Source of the DNA: Nevskiaceae bacterium
GTDB taxonomy: Bacteria; Pseudomonadota; Gammaproteobacteria; Steroidobacterales; Steroidobacteraceae
Assembly (NCBI GenBank): GCA_018883185.1
Contig: VEQP01000014.1
Coordinates: forward strand, 1-64,000
DNA: 64,000 bases
Direction: 5' to 3'
The stretch's first letter is position 1, and each line of letters opens with the position of its first letter. A program made the position numbers and the translations under genes. Below, piece after piece: positions 25,644 through 34,058 of this stretch. The notes under the pieces were generated by a model. That model did no database searches. It was given only the letters and a program-made list of their open reading frames with translations, and was not told the origin of the DNA.

Positions 25644-26858
25644 GTGACGGACAGCGCGCACCGCGTGCTCATCGCCGGCGGTGGTCCTGCCGGGATGTCC
25701 GCCGCCTTGTTTCTGCTCGCCGAAGGCGTACCCGTGACCGTGCTGGAGCGCAGTGTCACGCCGCACGCGGACCCTCGCGCCGCCACCTACCATCCGCCCA
25801 CCCTCGAGATGCTCGAAGCGTCGGGCGTCACGGCCGAGTTGCATGAGCGCGGCATCGTCGCGCGCCACTGGCAGTATCGCGACCGACACAGCGGACTCGT
25901 TGCGCAGTTCGATCTCGGCGTGCTTGCTGCAGATACCCGCTACCCGTATCGCCTGCAATGCGAGCAGCACAAGCTCGTCGCCATGATGGAACGACGCGTG
26001 GCCGAACACCCGCTCGCGCGCGTCGTGCACGGTGCCGAACTCATCGGCGTCACGCAGACCGACGGTCAGGTGCAGATCGAGGTGCGCCACGCGCATGGCG
26101 GCAGCGAGCAACTGCAAGGTCAGTGGCTGATCGGTGCCGACGGGGGACGCAGCCTGGTGCGTAAATCGCAGGACATCGGCTTCGAGGGCTTCACCTGGCC
26201 CGAGCGCTTTCTCGTCATCACCACCACGTTCGACTTCGCCACGCTTGGCTACGCGTTCAGCTCCTACACCATGGACCCGATCGAGTGGGCCGCAACCTTC
26301 AAGGTGCCGGGAGAAGACGAGCAGGGTATCTGGCGCTGCGTGTTCCCGACGCGACCCGAAGACGCCGAAGACGTATTGCTCGACTTCGGGCGCGCGGCGG
26401 AGCGACTCGCCGCCTTTGCCCCCGAGAGCAAACAAGGCCGCATCCTGCACACCAATCTTTACGCCGTACACCAACGCGTCGCGCAAACCTATCGCAAGGG
26501 CCGCGTGCTGCTCGCCGGCGATGCGGCGCACGTCAACAATCCACTCGGCGGTATGGGTCTCAACTTCGGCGTGCACGACGCACATAACCTCGCGCATCGA
26601 CTCGGTCGCATCTGGCGCGGCGAGGCGGGCAGCGAACTGCTTGATCAATACGATCGGCAACGACGAGCTGTGGCCGAGCGCTATTTGCAAGCGCAGACGA
26701 TCGCCAACAAACAAACGCTCGAAGAAACGGACGAGCAGGCGCGCCGGGCCCGGCAAGCCGCGATGCGTGCGACCGCAGCCGACCCACAGCAGGCGCGCCA
26801 GTACCTGCTGCGGACCGCCATGATCGAGGGCTTGCGCGCAGCGGCGTCGATCGACTGA
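25644..26858 (+). CDS. FAD-dependent aromatic hydroxylase (PheA/TfdB-like)
   Basis: 404 residues, GTG start after GGAGAG. FAD-binding GGGPAGMSAALFL at the N-terminus, the DG motif IGADGGRSLVRK (about 165) and the GD motif GRVLLAGDAAHVNNPLGGMGLN (about 290) define a group A flavoprotein monooxygenase. It lacks the C-terminal thioredoxin-like domain of phenol hydroxylase. It probably hydroxylates an aromatic or heteroaromatic ring using NAD(P)H and oxygen. It follows the racemase-like gene by 20 bases and is the last of the closely spaced set. Confidence 0.88.
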   Translation: MTDSAHRVLIAGGGPAGMSAALFLLAEGVPVTVLERSVTPHADPRAATYHPPTLEMLEASGVTAELHERGIVARHWQYRDRHSGLVAQFDLGVLAADTRYPYRLQCEQHKLVAMMERRVAEHPLARVVHGAELIGVTQTDGQVQIEVRHAHGGSEQLQGQWLIGADGGRSLVRKSQDIGFEGFTWPERFLVITTTFDFATLGYAFSSYTMDPIEWAATFKVPGEDEQGIWRCVFPTRPEDAEDVLLDFGRAAERLAAFAPESKQGRILHTNLYAVHQRVAQTYRKGRVLLAGDAAHVNNPLGGMGLNFGVHDAHNLAHRLGRIWRGEAGSELLDQYDRQRRAVAERYLQAQTIANKQTLEETDEQARRARQAAMRATAADPQQARQYLLRTAMIEGLRAAASID

Positions 26859-26934
26859 CTACGCCGTCGGCCAAGCGCGCTAGAATGCGCTTCGGGGGTT
26901 GTCGCGCTAGGCGCGACGTGTACAGGGCAGGAGT

Positions 26935-28002
26935 GTGCGCACGGTGATCTGGGTCAAGCGTATCGGCTGGGTTCTGGCGTCGCTGATTCTGGTGCTGCTG
27001 CTGTTCACGCTCGAATTCATGCACTTCGGCGGTCAGTTCACGGCTTTACCCACCGCCGTACCCGGTCCCTGCTCGCGCATCGCGCTCAACGCCAGCGCCG
27101 AGGACATCCAGATCGATCGCAGTCGTGGCATTGCGTATCTGTCGGCACTGGACCGGCGTGGTCTCGTAGAGGGTCGAAACGTGCAGGGTGATGTGCTGCA
27201 ACTCGATCTGAACGGCGAGGCAGCCGCTCCCGTATCCGCGCTTGCGGCGCGACCTGCGGACTTCCGTCCGCACGGCATGTCGCTGTATCGCATGGGAGAT
27301 GGGATGCAGCGGCTGTTCGTGATCTCGCACCCCGCAGGCGGCGGTCACAGCATCGAAATCTTCGAGCAAGTGGGCGGTGGATCGTTCCGCCCCGTCGCGA
27401 GCATCCGACATCCGCTGCTGCTGTCACCGAACGCCATCGTCGCAGTGGGCCCGGAACAGTTCTACGTCGCCAACGACAAGGGCGCCACCAACAGTCTGCA
27501 ACGTGCCAGCGAGTTCGGGCTGCGCCGCGGCATGTCGAAGCTCGTGTACTTCGACGGCCAGGACATGCGCGTCGTTGCCGAGGGCTTGAAGAGTGCGGTG
27601 GGTCTTGGCATCAGCCCCGACGGCCTGCGCCTGTATGCGGCCGAAACCCTCGGCAAGCGCTTGGCGATCTACCGGCGCAATGCCGGCACGGGCGACCTCG
27701 TGTTCGACAAGCACGTACCGCTCGCCGGCTCGCCCGACAATATCAACGTCGACGCCGAGGGCGAGGTCTGGGTCGCCGTTCATGCGCGGCTGCTTGATCT
27801 CGTGCGCAACTTCGGCGATGCCGGGCATGCCTCGCCGACGCAGATCGTGCGTTACGTCGACACCGCCAAGCCGTCGCTGCGAACGGTATATGCGCAGGAT
27901 GGTCGCGAGATCTCGGCGGGTAGCGTTGGATCGGTCTTCAATGGCACGCTGCTCATCGGATCGATCACGGATCGCAACGTGCTGCGCTGCCGGCTGCCCT
28001 GA
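26935..28002 (+). CDS. Paraoxonase (PON)/arylesterase-family lactonase, membrane-anchored
   Basis: 355 residues, one N-terminal membrane helix (about 12-30) and then a six-bladed propeller that matches animal PON1 almost end to end: SAEDIQID (catalytic-calcium Glu), RPHGMS (His115-like), ISHPAGGGHSIEIFE (His134-like), SPNAIVAVGPEQFYVAND, SPDNINVD (Asp/Asn ligands) and C-terminal LLIGSITDRNVLRC. The equivalent of the Asn224 ligand (ANGIN in PON1) reads AVGLG, so one calcium ligand is missing. PONs hydrolyse lactones and aryl esters. A 76-base gap separates it from the hydroxylase gene. Confidence 0.85.
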   Translation: MRTVIWVKRIGWVLASLILVLLLFTLEFMHFGGQFTALPTAVPGPCSRIALNASAEDIQIDRSRGIAYLSALDRRGLVEGRNVQGDVLQLDLNGEAAAPVSALAARPADFRPHGMSLYRMGDGMQRLFVISHPAGGGHSIEIFEQVGGGSFRPVASIRHPLLLSPNAIVAVGPEQFYVANDKGATNSLQRASEFGLRRGMSKLVYFDGQDMRVVAEGLKSAVGLGISPDGLRLYAAETLGKRLAIYRRNAGTGDLVFDKHVPLAGSPDNINVDAEGEVWVAVHARLLDLVRNFGDAGHASPTQIVRYVDTAKPSLRTVYAQDGREISAGSVGSVFNGTLLIGSITDRNVLRCRLP

Positions 28003-28062
28003 CAGGCCACCGACTTCGCAGCGGGCGCAGCCGCACAGCAGAACACACGGGGGATCACGCAC

Positions 28063-29631
28063 ATGTCACTGAACCGACGCCAATTCGTCGCCAGCACCGC
28101 AGCCACAGCGGCCGTCGCGAGCCTATCCAACACCGCCTGGACGGCGAGCAGCGGCGATCCCGACGTCATCGTCATCGGTGCCGGGCTCTCCGGGCTTGAG
28201 GCCGCCGTCACACTCGAAGAAAACGGTCTGAAGGTTCGTGTCCTCGAGGGTCGGCAACGCGTCGGTGGCCGCGTTTACACCTTGTTCGATCTGCCGGGTC
28301 ACCCGGAAGTGGGCGGCAACAGTATCGCCAACGCCTACGGGCGCTGCCTCGCTGCCGCCGAGAAATACGGCATCGAGGTCGTCAACGTCATGCCGCGTCT
28401 GATGGCCAATCGGGCAGGTCAGGAGTTGTTCCTCGGTGGCGAACATATTGCGCTCAAAGACTGGCCGACCCACCGCCGCAACCCGTTCGCAGCCGACATG
28501 AAAAAGCTCCCACCCTGGGCCTGGGCGGATGCCATGTTCAAGCAGCACATGCCCTTCCGCGACCTGCAGAACTGGTATGACGAAGCGCATGCGCAATACG
28601 ACGTCTCGATCCATGAGTTCCTCTCGTCGAAAGGCGCCACCGACGCCATGATCCGCCTCGGCTACGACACCAACATCGCCTACGGCACCACGGCGTACGA
28701 CGTGTCACTGCTGCAGCAGGCATTCTCCGATCACTGGCAGAACGTCAATCGCGGCGCAATCATGGCCTTCTCGCGCACGGGCGCGGTGAATGCGCCGACG
28801 CCCGGCGCTGCACCGGCTGCGCCTCCCGCAGCGGCTGCGCCTCCCGCAGCGGCTGCGCCCGCCTCGCCGCCCGGCATGACCGGCGGCAACATCCTCATCG
28901 GCGTTTTCAAGGGCGGTAATCAACGTCTGCCGATGGCCATGGCGCAGCGCCTGAAAGGCGATCTGCTGCAAGGCAAGCGCGTCGTGGCGATCGAGACCTC
29001 GGCCACCGGTGCCAAAGTGACCTGCAGTGACGGCTCGGTGCATCGCGCCAAGGCCGTCATCTGCTCGATGCCGTTCTCCACGCTGCGCAACGTAGCCCTC
29101 GATCCGTTGCCACCGCCCGTGCAGAACAAGGCCATTCATACGCTCGGTTACATCCCGATCACGCAGTTCCACGTGCTGTCAAAGAAACCGTTCTGGGAAA
29201 CCGACGGTCTGTCACCCTCGATGTGGACCGATGGTCCGCTTGGCCTCGTGCTCGCCCAGAAGTTCGGCAAGACCGACACCGAGGTGACGAGTCTCACCGT
29301 CTGGTGCCGCGGCCTCAATGGCCTTTACATCGATCGCTTCAACGTCGAGGACGCCAAGCGGATGATCATCGCCGAGTTCGAGCGACTGCGGCCAGCCTCC
29401 AAGGGACTGCTGAAAGTCGGCGCGGTGCACTCATGGACCACTGATCCGTTCTCAGCAGGCGACTGGGCGATTTTCCACCCCGGCCAGGTGCGCGAGCTGC
29501 GCGCGGCCATAGCCCAGCCGCATCAGCGGCTGTTCTTTTGCGGCGAACACACCTCGATCGGCAGCCGCGGCATGGAAGGCGCGTTCGAGTCGGCGGAGCG
29601 TGTCTCGCTCGAGGTGCTCGGGGCGATCTGA
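28063..29631 (+). CDS. Tat-exported FAD-dependent amine oxidase family protein
   Basis: 522 residues. The N-terminus has a twin-arginine signal (NRRQFVASTAATAAVAS). FAD binding is shown by VIVIGAGLSGLEAA (about 32) and GRQRVGGRVYT, with the C-terminal FCGEHTSIGSRGMEGAFESAERV completing the flavin site of the monoamine oxidase/polyamine oxidase fold. A Pro/Ala-rich insert near residues 243-268 is encoded by a tandem repeat. Substrate unknown: an amine or a desaturation substrate. It follows the PON gene by 60 bases. Confidence 0.88.
   Translation: MSLNRRQFVASTAATAAVASLSNTAWTASSGDPDVIVIGAGLSGLEAAVTLEENGLKVRVLEGRQRVGGRVYTLFDLPGHPEVGGNSIANAYGRCLAAAEKYGIEVVNVMPRLMANRAGQELFLGGEHIALKDWPTHRRNPFAADMKKLPPWAWADAMFKQHMPFRDLQNWYDEAHAQYDVSIHEFLSSKGATDAMIRLGYDTNIAYGTTAYDVSLLQQAFSDHWQNVNRGAIMAFSRTGAVNAPTPGAAPAAPPAAAAPPAAAAPASPPGMTGGNILIGVFKGGNQRLPMAMAQRLKGDLLQGKRVVAIETSATGAKVTCSDGSVHRAKAVICSMPFSTLRNVALDPLPPPVQNKAIHTLGYIPITQFHVLSKKPFWETDGLSPSMWTDGPLGLVLAQKFGKTDTEVTSLTVWCRGLNGLYIDRFNVEDAKRMIIAEFERLRPASKGLLKVGAVHSWTTDPFSAGDWAIFHPGQVRELRAAIAQPHQRLFFCGEHTSIGSRGMEGAFESAERVSLEVLGAI
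28819..28854 (+). repeat. 18-base tandem repeat inside the amine oxidase gene
   Basis: Two perfect copies of GCGCCTCCCGCAGCGGCT (28819-28836 and 28837-28854), with degenerate partial copies on both sides, encode a Pro/Ala-rich loop. Copy number could vary by slippage without breaking the frame. Confidence 0.9.
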
Positions 29632-29653
29632 CGGCCTGCCGCTCGGTGCGGCG

Positions 29654-30193
29654 CTATAAGTCCCCGCCGGCGCCGCGCCAACGCGGCTTCGGGTACGGAT
29701 CTTCTTTGGCAGGCTTCGGCCGCACGGTCGACTTGCTGCGCCAAAGAATCAACCACCAGAAGCCGAAGAACGACAAGGTCATCCAGCAGAACTCGTGCAT
29801 CCCCCAGCGCTCGACGCCCAAGCGCGCGAGATTTTCGAACAAGATGAAGACGACGGTGAATGCGACAGCGCTCGCCAGTGCGCCGAGCTTCCAAGCCCCT
29901 GAACGATTGCGCCCACGGATGCCGATGATCCACCACGCTGTCAGGTAGAACACGGTATAGAGGTTGATCAGCACCAGCCAAGTAGGCTTCGGTGCGTTCA
30001 GCCAGTAGTGGTTGACCCAGAACGCGCCGGCACCGAAGAACGTCAGCAGCACATAACGCCACTCATCCAGCGGTTCTTTCAGTAGCCGCTGCCAGAGCCA
30101 CACCAGAAATACATACACCGTCCAGGTGCCGAAGATCAGTTCATAGAACTGCACCTTGCCCTGCCAGGCATCTTCAAGCGGCGGCATCCACAT
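29654..30193 (-). CDS. Unknown multi-pass membrane protein
   Basis: 179 residues from the ATG at 30193. Longer in-frame starts would run into the opposite-strand KAS III gene and seem unlikely. About five Trp/Phe-rich membrane helices are visible (near 18-35, 46-64, 70-90, 104-122, 136-152), ending in a basic, Pro-rich cytoplasmic tail (KPAKEDPYPKPRWRG). I do not recognise a family. It is convergent with the amine oxidase gene and divergent from the KAS III gene. Confidence 0.65.
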   Translation of the reverse strand: MWMPPLEDAWQGKVQFYELIFGTWTVYVFLVWLWQRLLKEPLDEWRYVLLTFFGAGAFWVNHYWLNAPKPTWLVLINLYTVFYLTAWWIIGIRGRNRSGAWKLGALASAVAFTVVFILFENLARLGVERWGMHEFCWMTLSFFGFWWLILWRSKSTVRPKPAKEDPYPKPRWRGAGGDL

Positions 30194-30344
30194 TGGCGTT
30201 GTCCCCCAGAACACTGCAACGTCAGACCGTACCCGTCGACCATAACGACTCAGCGACCGCGGTGTGACCGTGACGCACTCCCGTGGCCAACCAATGGAAC
30301 AGCTGCCACGGCGCGAGTATCCTCGGCAAAGCAAAGGGGGTCGC

Positions 30345-31424
30345 ATGCCAAATGCCGGAATCACGGGCTGGGGAAAGTGCCTGCCACCGTGCACGCTGTC
30401 GAATGCCGACATCGCCACATTCCTCGAAACCTCGGACGAGTGGATCACGAGCCGCACAGGCATCCGCGAGCGGCGTGTGTCGCACACCTCCCTCGGCGAG
30501 ATGGCCTACGTGGCAGCAATGCGGGCACTCGCCTGTGCAGGACTCCAGGGTAAAGACATCGAGCTCATCGTGTTTGGCACCACCACTCACGACGACCAGT
30601 GCCCGAATATGGCTTCCGGGTTGCAGCAGCGCATCGGCGCCGATGGCTGCGCGGCCATGGATCTCAACACTGCTTGCACGAGCTTCCTGTACGGGCTGTC
30701 GACCGCCACGGCGATGATCCGCAGTGGTGTCGTGCGCACCGCGCTCGTGGTCGGTGGCGAACTGATCTCGCCCTACCTCGATTGGAACGATCGCAACGTT
30801 GCAGTGCTCTTCGGCGATGGTGCAGCGGCTGTGGTACTGCAGGCCACCGAGGACAATGAGGGTCTGCTGCTCGAGAAACTCGGCTGCTACGGCGAATCAC
30901 GTGAAATTCTCCGCATCCACGGCATCGGCAGCGCTTACGTACACCAAGGGCGTCTACTTGGGCGGACCGAGTGGCAGTTCGAAGGTCAGGAGATCTTCAA
31001 AAAGGCCGTCAACGGTATGGGCCTCGCCTGCGAAGACGTATTGCGCCGCGCCGGCAAGAGTGCCGACGACGTCGATCTCGTCGTCCCGCATCAGGCGAAC
31101 CTGCGCATTATCGAATCGGTCGCCAAGCGCGCGGGTGTCCCCATGGAACGCGTACACGTCAACGTGCAGCGCTACGGCAACATGTCGGCGGCAACGGTGC
31201 CCACCGCGCTCTGCGAGGCGCTCGAAGAAGGGCGCGTCCAGCCAGGCGCGCTGCTGCTGATGCCGGGCTTCGGCGGCGGCCTGACGTTCTGCGCGCATCT
31301 CGTGCGCTGGGGCGGGCGCACCACGCCACTCGGCACCACCGAGATCGATCTGCCGGCGCCCACACGCAGCGCCCTCGACATCGTCCAACGCTATCGCAGC
31401 GCACGCGGCGGCGCCCTGGTCTGA
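30345..31424 (+). CDS. Stand-alone beta-ketoacyl-ACP synthase III family enzyme
   Basis: 359 residues from the ATG at 30345, preceded by AAAGGGGG. The KAS III catalytic triad is complete: C111 (NTACTSFLYGL), H249 (VVPHQANLRI) and N279 (YGNMSAATVP). It is about 40 residues longer than E. coli FabH because of a C-terminal tail. It is not in a fab cluster (no acpP, fabD or plsX nearby), so it may start a specialised fatty or polyketide chain or make a beta-keto product rather than serve as the housekeeping FabH. Confidence 0.85.
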   Translation: MPNAGITGWGKCLPPCTLSNADIATFLETSDEWITSRTGIRERRVSHTSLGEMAYVAAMRALACAGLQGKDIELIVFGTTTHDDQCPNMASGLQQRIGADGCAAMDLNTACTSFLYGLSTATAMIRSGVVRTALVVGGELISPYLDWNDRNVAVLFGDGAAAVVLQATEDNEGLLLEKLGCYGESREILRIHGIGSAYVHQGRLLGRTEWQFEGQEIFKKAVNGMGLACEDVLRRAGKSADDVDLVVPHQANLRIIESVAKRAGVPMERVHVNVQRYGNMSAATVPTALCEALEEGRVQPGALLLMPGFGGGLTFCAHLVRWGGRTTPLGTTEIDLPAPTRSALDIVQRYRSARGGALV

Positions 31425-31467
31425 ACCCCCGCCTGCCTTGGCCTGACACCCGCCGCGAGGATCCCCC

Positions 31468-32700
31468 ATGACCGCCACAGACCCCCGTCGTCGCATGCTG
31501 CCCGTGGTGGCGATGGCCCTGTTCATCGACTCGCTCGGCATCGGCATTATCATCCCGGTAGCGCCGCAGCTCGTGATGGAGCTGGCTGGGCTCGGTCTTG
31601 CCGACGCAGCGCCGATCGCCGGCTGGCTGACCCTCGCCTACGCCTCGATGCAGTTCGTGTTCTCGCCGATCCTCGGCAATCTCAGTGACCGCTACGGACG
31701 CAAGCCGATTTTGCTCGCGTCACTCGCGGCACTCGCCGTGGATTACGTACTGATGGGGTTTGCGCCCACCCTCGCCTGGCTCTTCGTCGGGCGCATCATT
31801 GCAGGGATCGCCGGGGCGACGTTCGCAACCGCCAACGCCGTAGTAGCTGACGTTATTCCACCTGAACAACGCGCCAAATATTTCGGCATGAACGGGGCTG
31901 CGTGGGGCATGGGATTCATCGTCGGTCCTGCGGTCGGCGGGCTGCTCGGCGACTTCGGCTCACGCGTGCCCTTCTTTGCCGCCGCCGCCTTCACGGCGCT
32001 GAATTTCCTGATCGCACTCGCCGTACTGCGCGAGACACTGCCCGAGGCCAACCGCCGCGAATTTTCGGCGCGCCGGGCCACTGTACTCGGTGCGCTTCGC
32101 TCGATGAGTCGCGTCCCCGGCGCCTTGATCCTGCTATTTGTGATCTTCATGTACCAGATTGGCCACGACACCCTGCCCTCCACCTGGGCGTGGATGACGA
32201 TGGCGAAGTTCGACTGGGACGAGCGGGGCGTTGGCATCTCGCTCGCGGTGCTCGGACTCGGCACGGCGGTAGTGCAAGGGGGGCTCGTGGGACTCTTCAC
32301 GCGCAAGCTCGGGGAGTATCGCGCTGCGCTGCTCGGACTTGTGCTGGGTTCCATCGGGTTCTGCGGCTATGCGCTCGCGGACACGCCGACCATGCTCTTT
32401 GCCAGCGTGCCTCTGGCCTGCCTGATCGGCCTCGCTATGCCATCCATGCGTGCACTGCTTTCGCAGCGCGTGCCGGCCAATGCCCAAGGCGAGTTACAAG
32501 GCGCGATCAGCGGTATCGTCGGTTTTACGGCCATCGTCACGCCCTTCAGCATGACCCACGTGTTCAGCCTCGCCACCTCAGGGCCGATGCACTTTCCGGG
32601 CGCCCCGTTCGCTTTGGCCGCCGTCTCCCTGCTGCTCGGCGCAGCGGTGCTGGCCACGGCGGCGCGCCGCAGTGCGACGACCACGACGCCGAACCGCTGA
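31468..32700 (+). CDS. MFS transporter, TetA-like drug:proton antiporter family
   Basis: 410 residues with twelve predicted membrane helices. The N-terminus LPVVAMALFIDSLGIGIIIPVAPQL and the loop 2-3 motif GNLSDRYGRKPILLAS are those of TetA-type exporters; the motif C-like GAAWGMGFIVGPAVGGLLGD is in helix 5. Probable small-molecule exporter. It follows the KAS III gene by 43 bases and ends at a strong bidirectional terminator. Confidence 0.85.
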   Translation: MTATDPRRRMLPVVAMALFIDSLGIGIIIPVAPQLVMELAGLGLADAAPIAGWLTLAYASMQFVFSPILGNLSDRYGRKPILLASLAALAVDYVLMGFAPTLAWLFVGRIIAGIAGATFATANAVVADVIPPEQRAKYFGMNGAAWGMGFIVGPAVGGLLGDFGSRVPFFAAAAFTALNFLIALAVLRETLPEANRREFSARRATVLGALRSMSRVPGALILLFVIFMYQIGHDTLPSTWAWMTMAKFDWDERGVGISLAVLGLGTAVVQGGLVGLFTRKLGEYRAALLGLVLGSIGFCGYALADTPTMLFASVPLACLIGLAMPSMRALLSQRVPANAQGELQGAISGIVGFTAIVTPFSMTHVFSLATSGPMHFPGAPFALAAVSLLLGAAVLATAARRSATTTTPNR

Positions 32701-32736
32701 GCCCGAAAACCCGCTCGCCCCTATTTACTCGCCAAT

Positions 32737-32773
32737 AAAAAAGCCTGCAGGATCACTCCTGCAGGCCTTTTTC
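32737..32773. terminator. Bidirectional intrinsic terminator
   Basis: A perfect 10-base-pair stem (GCCTGCAGGA at 32743-32752, TCCTGCAGGC at 32757-32766, TCAC loop) is flanked by A6 on the left and T5 on the right. It can end the MFS transcript and the leftward rpsTHX transcript. Confidence 0.93.
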
Positions 32774-32813
32774 GCCACGCGCTGCGGGCGCCGCACACTG
32801 CGGCGAGCGCGGC

Positions 32814-32942
32814 TTACTTCTTGGCGGTGCCCGCCTTCTTCGCCGCGCGCTTCTTCGCGCGAACCGGGTCCTTCGGACGCGTTTTGCCGAACGAACCCTG
32901 ATAGATCTTGCCGCGACGGCTTCTGGAATCTCCCTTGCCCAT
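32814..32942 (-). CDS. 30S ribosomal protein THX
   Basis: A 42-residue, very basic protein starting at the ATG at 32942: MGKGDSRSRRGKIYQGSFG followed by a Lys/Arg/Ala tail ending AKK. This matches the bTHX family (MGKGD..(S/T)RRGKI..G(S/T)(F/Y)G), a small subunit protein filling a cavity in the 30S head. It is easily missed because of its size. It lies 57 bases after korB and ends at the bidirectional terminator. Confidence 0.9.
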   Translation of the reverse strand: MGKGDSRSRRGKIYQGSFGKTRPKDPVRAKKRAAKKAGTAKK

Positions 32943-32999
32943 CTCATCCACTCCACTGTTTGCCCGTCACGCTGACGGCCGGGCGCAAGTGTAGGACAG

Positions 33000-34058
33000 T
33001 CAGCGGTAGCGCGCCATCAGCTTCTCGAGCTGCCGGGAGCCCGGGTTCAAGGCCGAGAAAGGCAGCTGATTCAGCGGCTGTTCGGGGGTCCGGTTCAGCG
33101 CATGGAACTCCGTGGCGACCGTCGGCCGACAGTGCAGCAAGCCCGTCAGGTACTCCCCCTGAGCGATGTGCTGCTGGACGTAGTCGTAGGAGGCATGGGC
33201 ATCCGTGGGGTCGTAGTCCGCCGCCAACTTGCGCAGCAGCACTCGGCTGCCATCGTGCAGCATCACGCTCATCGCCTCACCCTCGGCGTAATCCGCCGTG
33301 ATCTCCCGCTGTTTCGGGACGAAATCCGCCTCGACGACCGGCTCGTAATTTTCGCGCGTGAAGGCGTAACTCTTGGTCGAACCCTCGTGGTCGTTGAAGG
33401 TCACGCAGGGCGAGAGCACGTCGATCAGCGCGAAGCCCGGATACTTCAGTCCCGCTTGGATCAGCGGCACAAGCTGGGCCTTGTCGCCCGAGAAACTGCG
33501 CGCCACAAAACCCGCACCAAGGTTCATAGCCAGCAACACAGGATCGATGGGCGGCTGTTGGTTCACTTCGCCCTTCTTGGCCTTGCTGCCGATATCCGCA
33601 GAGGCCGAGAACTGGCCCTTGGTAAGGCCATACACACCGTTGTTCTCGATGATGTACAGCATGTTCACGTTGCGCCGAATGGCATGGCAGAACTGCCCGA
33701 GACCAATCGACAACGAATCGCCATCGCCCGAGATGCCGATGTAGTAGAGATCGCGGTTAGCGGCATTGGCACCCATGGCAATCGAGGGCATGCGACCGTG
33801 CACGGAGTTGAAGCCGTGTCCGCCACTGACGAAATATGCGGTGGTCTTCGAGGAGCAGCCGATGCCCGAGAGTTTGACGAGATTCTCCGGACGCACCGAG
33901 ATTCCCCAGCAAGCTTCTATGATGCCCGCGGTGATCGAGTCGTGGCCGCAACCCGCGCACAGCGTGGAAAGCGCACCCTCGTAGTCTCGTCGGGTGAGGC
34001 CAAGCTCGTTGCGCGGCAGCGAGGGGTGCGAAATTTTTGGCTTCGGAATGAAAGTCAT
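33000..34058 (-). CDS. korB: 2-oxoacid:ferredoxin/NADP oxidoreductase, beta subunit (TPP-binding)
   Basis: 352 residues. The TPP/Mg motif is GDGDSLSIGLGQFCHAIRRN with the later NNGVYGLTKGQ; cluster-related cysteines occur in STLCAGCGHDS and GIGCSS. It catalyses reductive/oxidative (de)carboxylation of a 2-oxoacid, most likely 2-oxoglutarate by similarity to KorB. Its start overlaps the korA stop by 4 bases. Confidence 0.9.
   Translation of the reverse strand: MTFIPKPKISHPSLPRNELGLTRRDYEGALSTLCAGCGHDSITAGIIEACWGISVRPENLVKLSGIGCSSKTTAYFVSGGHGFNSVHGRMPSIAMGANAANRDLYYIGISGDGDSLSIGLGQFCHAIRRNVNMLYIIENNGVYGLTKGQFSASADIGSKAKKGEVNQQPPIDPVLLAMNLGAGFVARSFSGDKAQLVPLIQAGLKYPGFALIDVLSPCVTFNDHEGSTKSYAFTRENYEPVVEADFVPKQREITADYAEGEAMSVMLHDGSRVLLRKLAADYDPTDAHASYDYVQQHIAQGEYLTGLLHCRPTVATEFHALNRTPEQPLNQLPFSALNPGSRQLEKLMARYR

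Noticed and set aside
25620-26756. A 378-codon minus-strand frame opposite the flavin hydroxylase
   Set aside because: Covers a gene with clear FAD motifs on the plus strand; composition is that of an antisense frame.
28819-28854. CRISPR-like or regulatory meaning for the 18-base repeat
   Set aside because: Only two exact units, directly abutting and in frame inside a gene, encoding a low-complexity loop.
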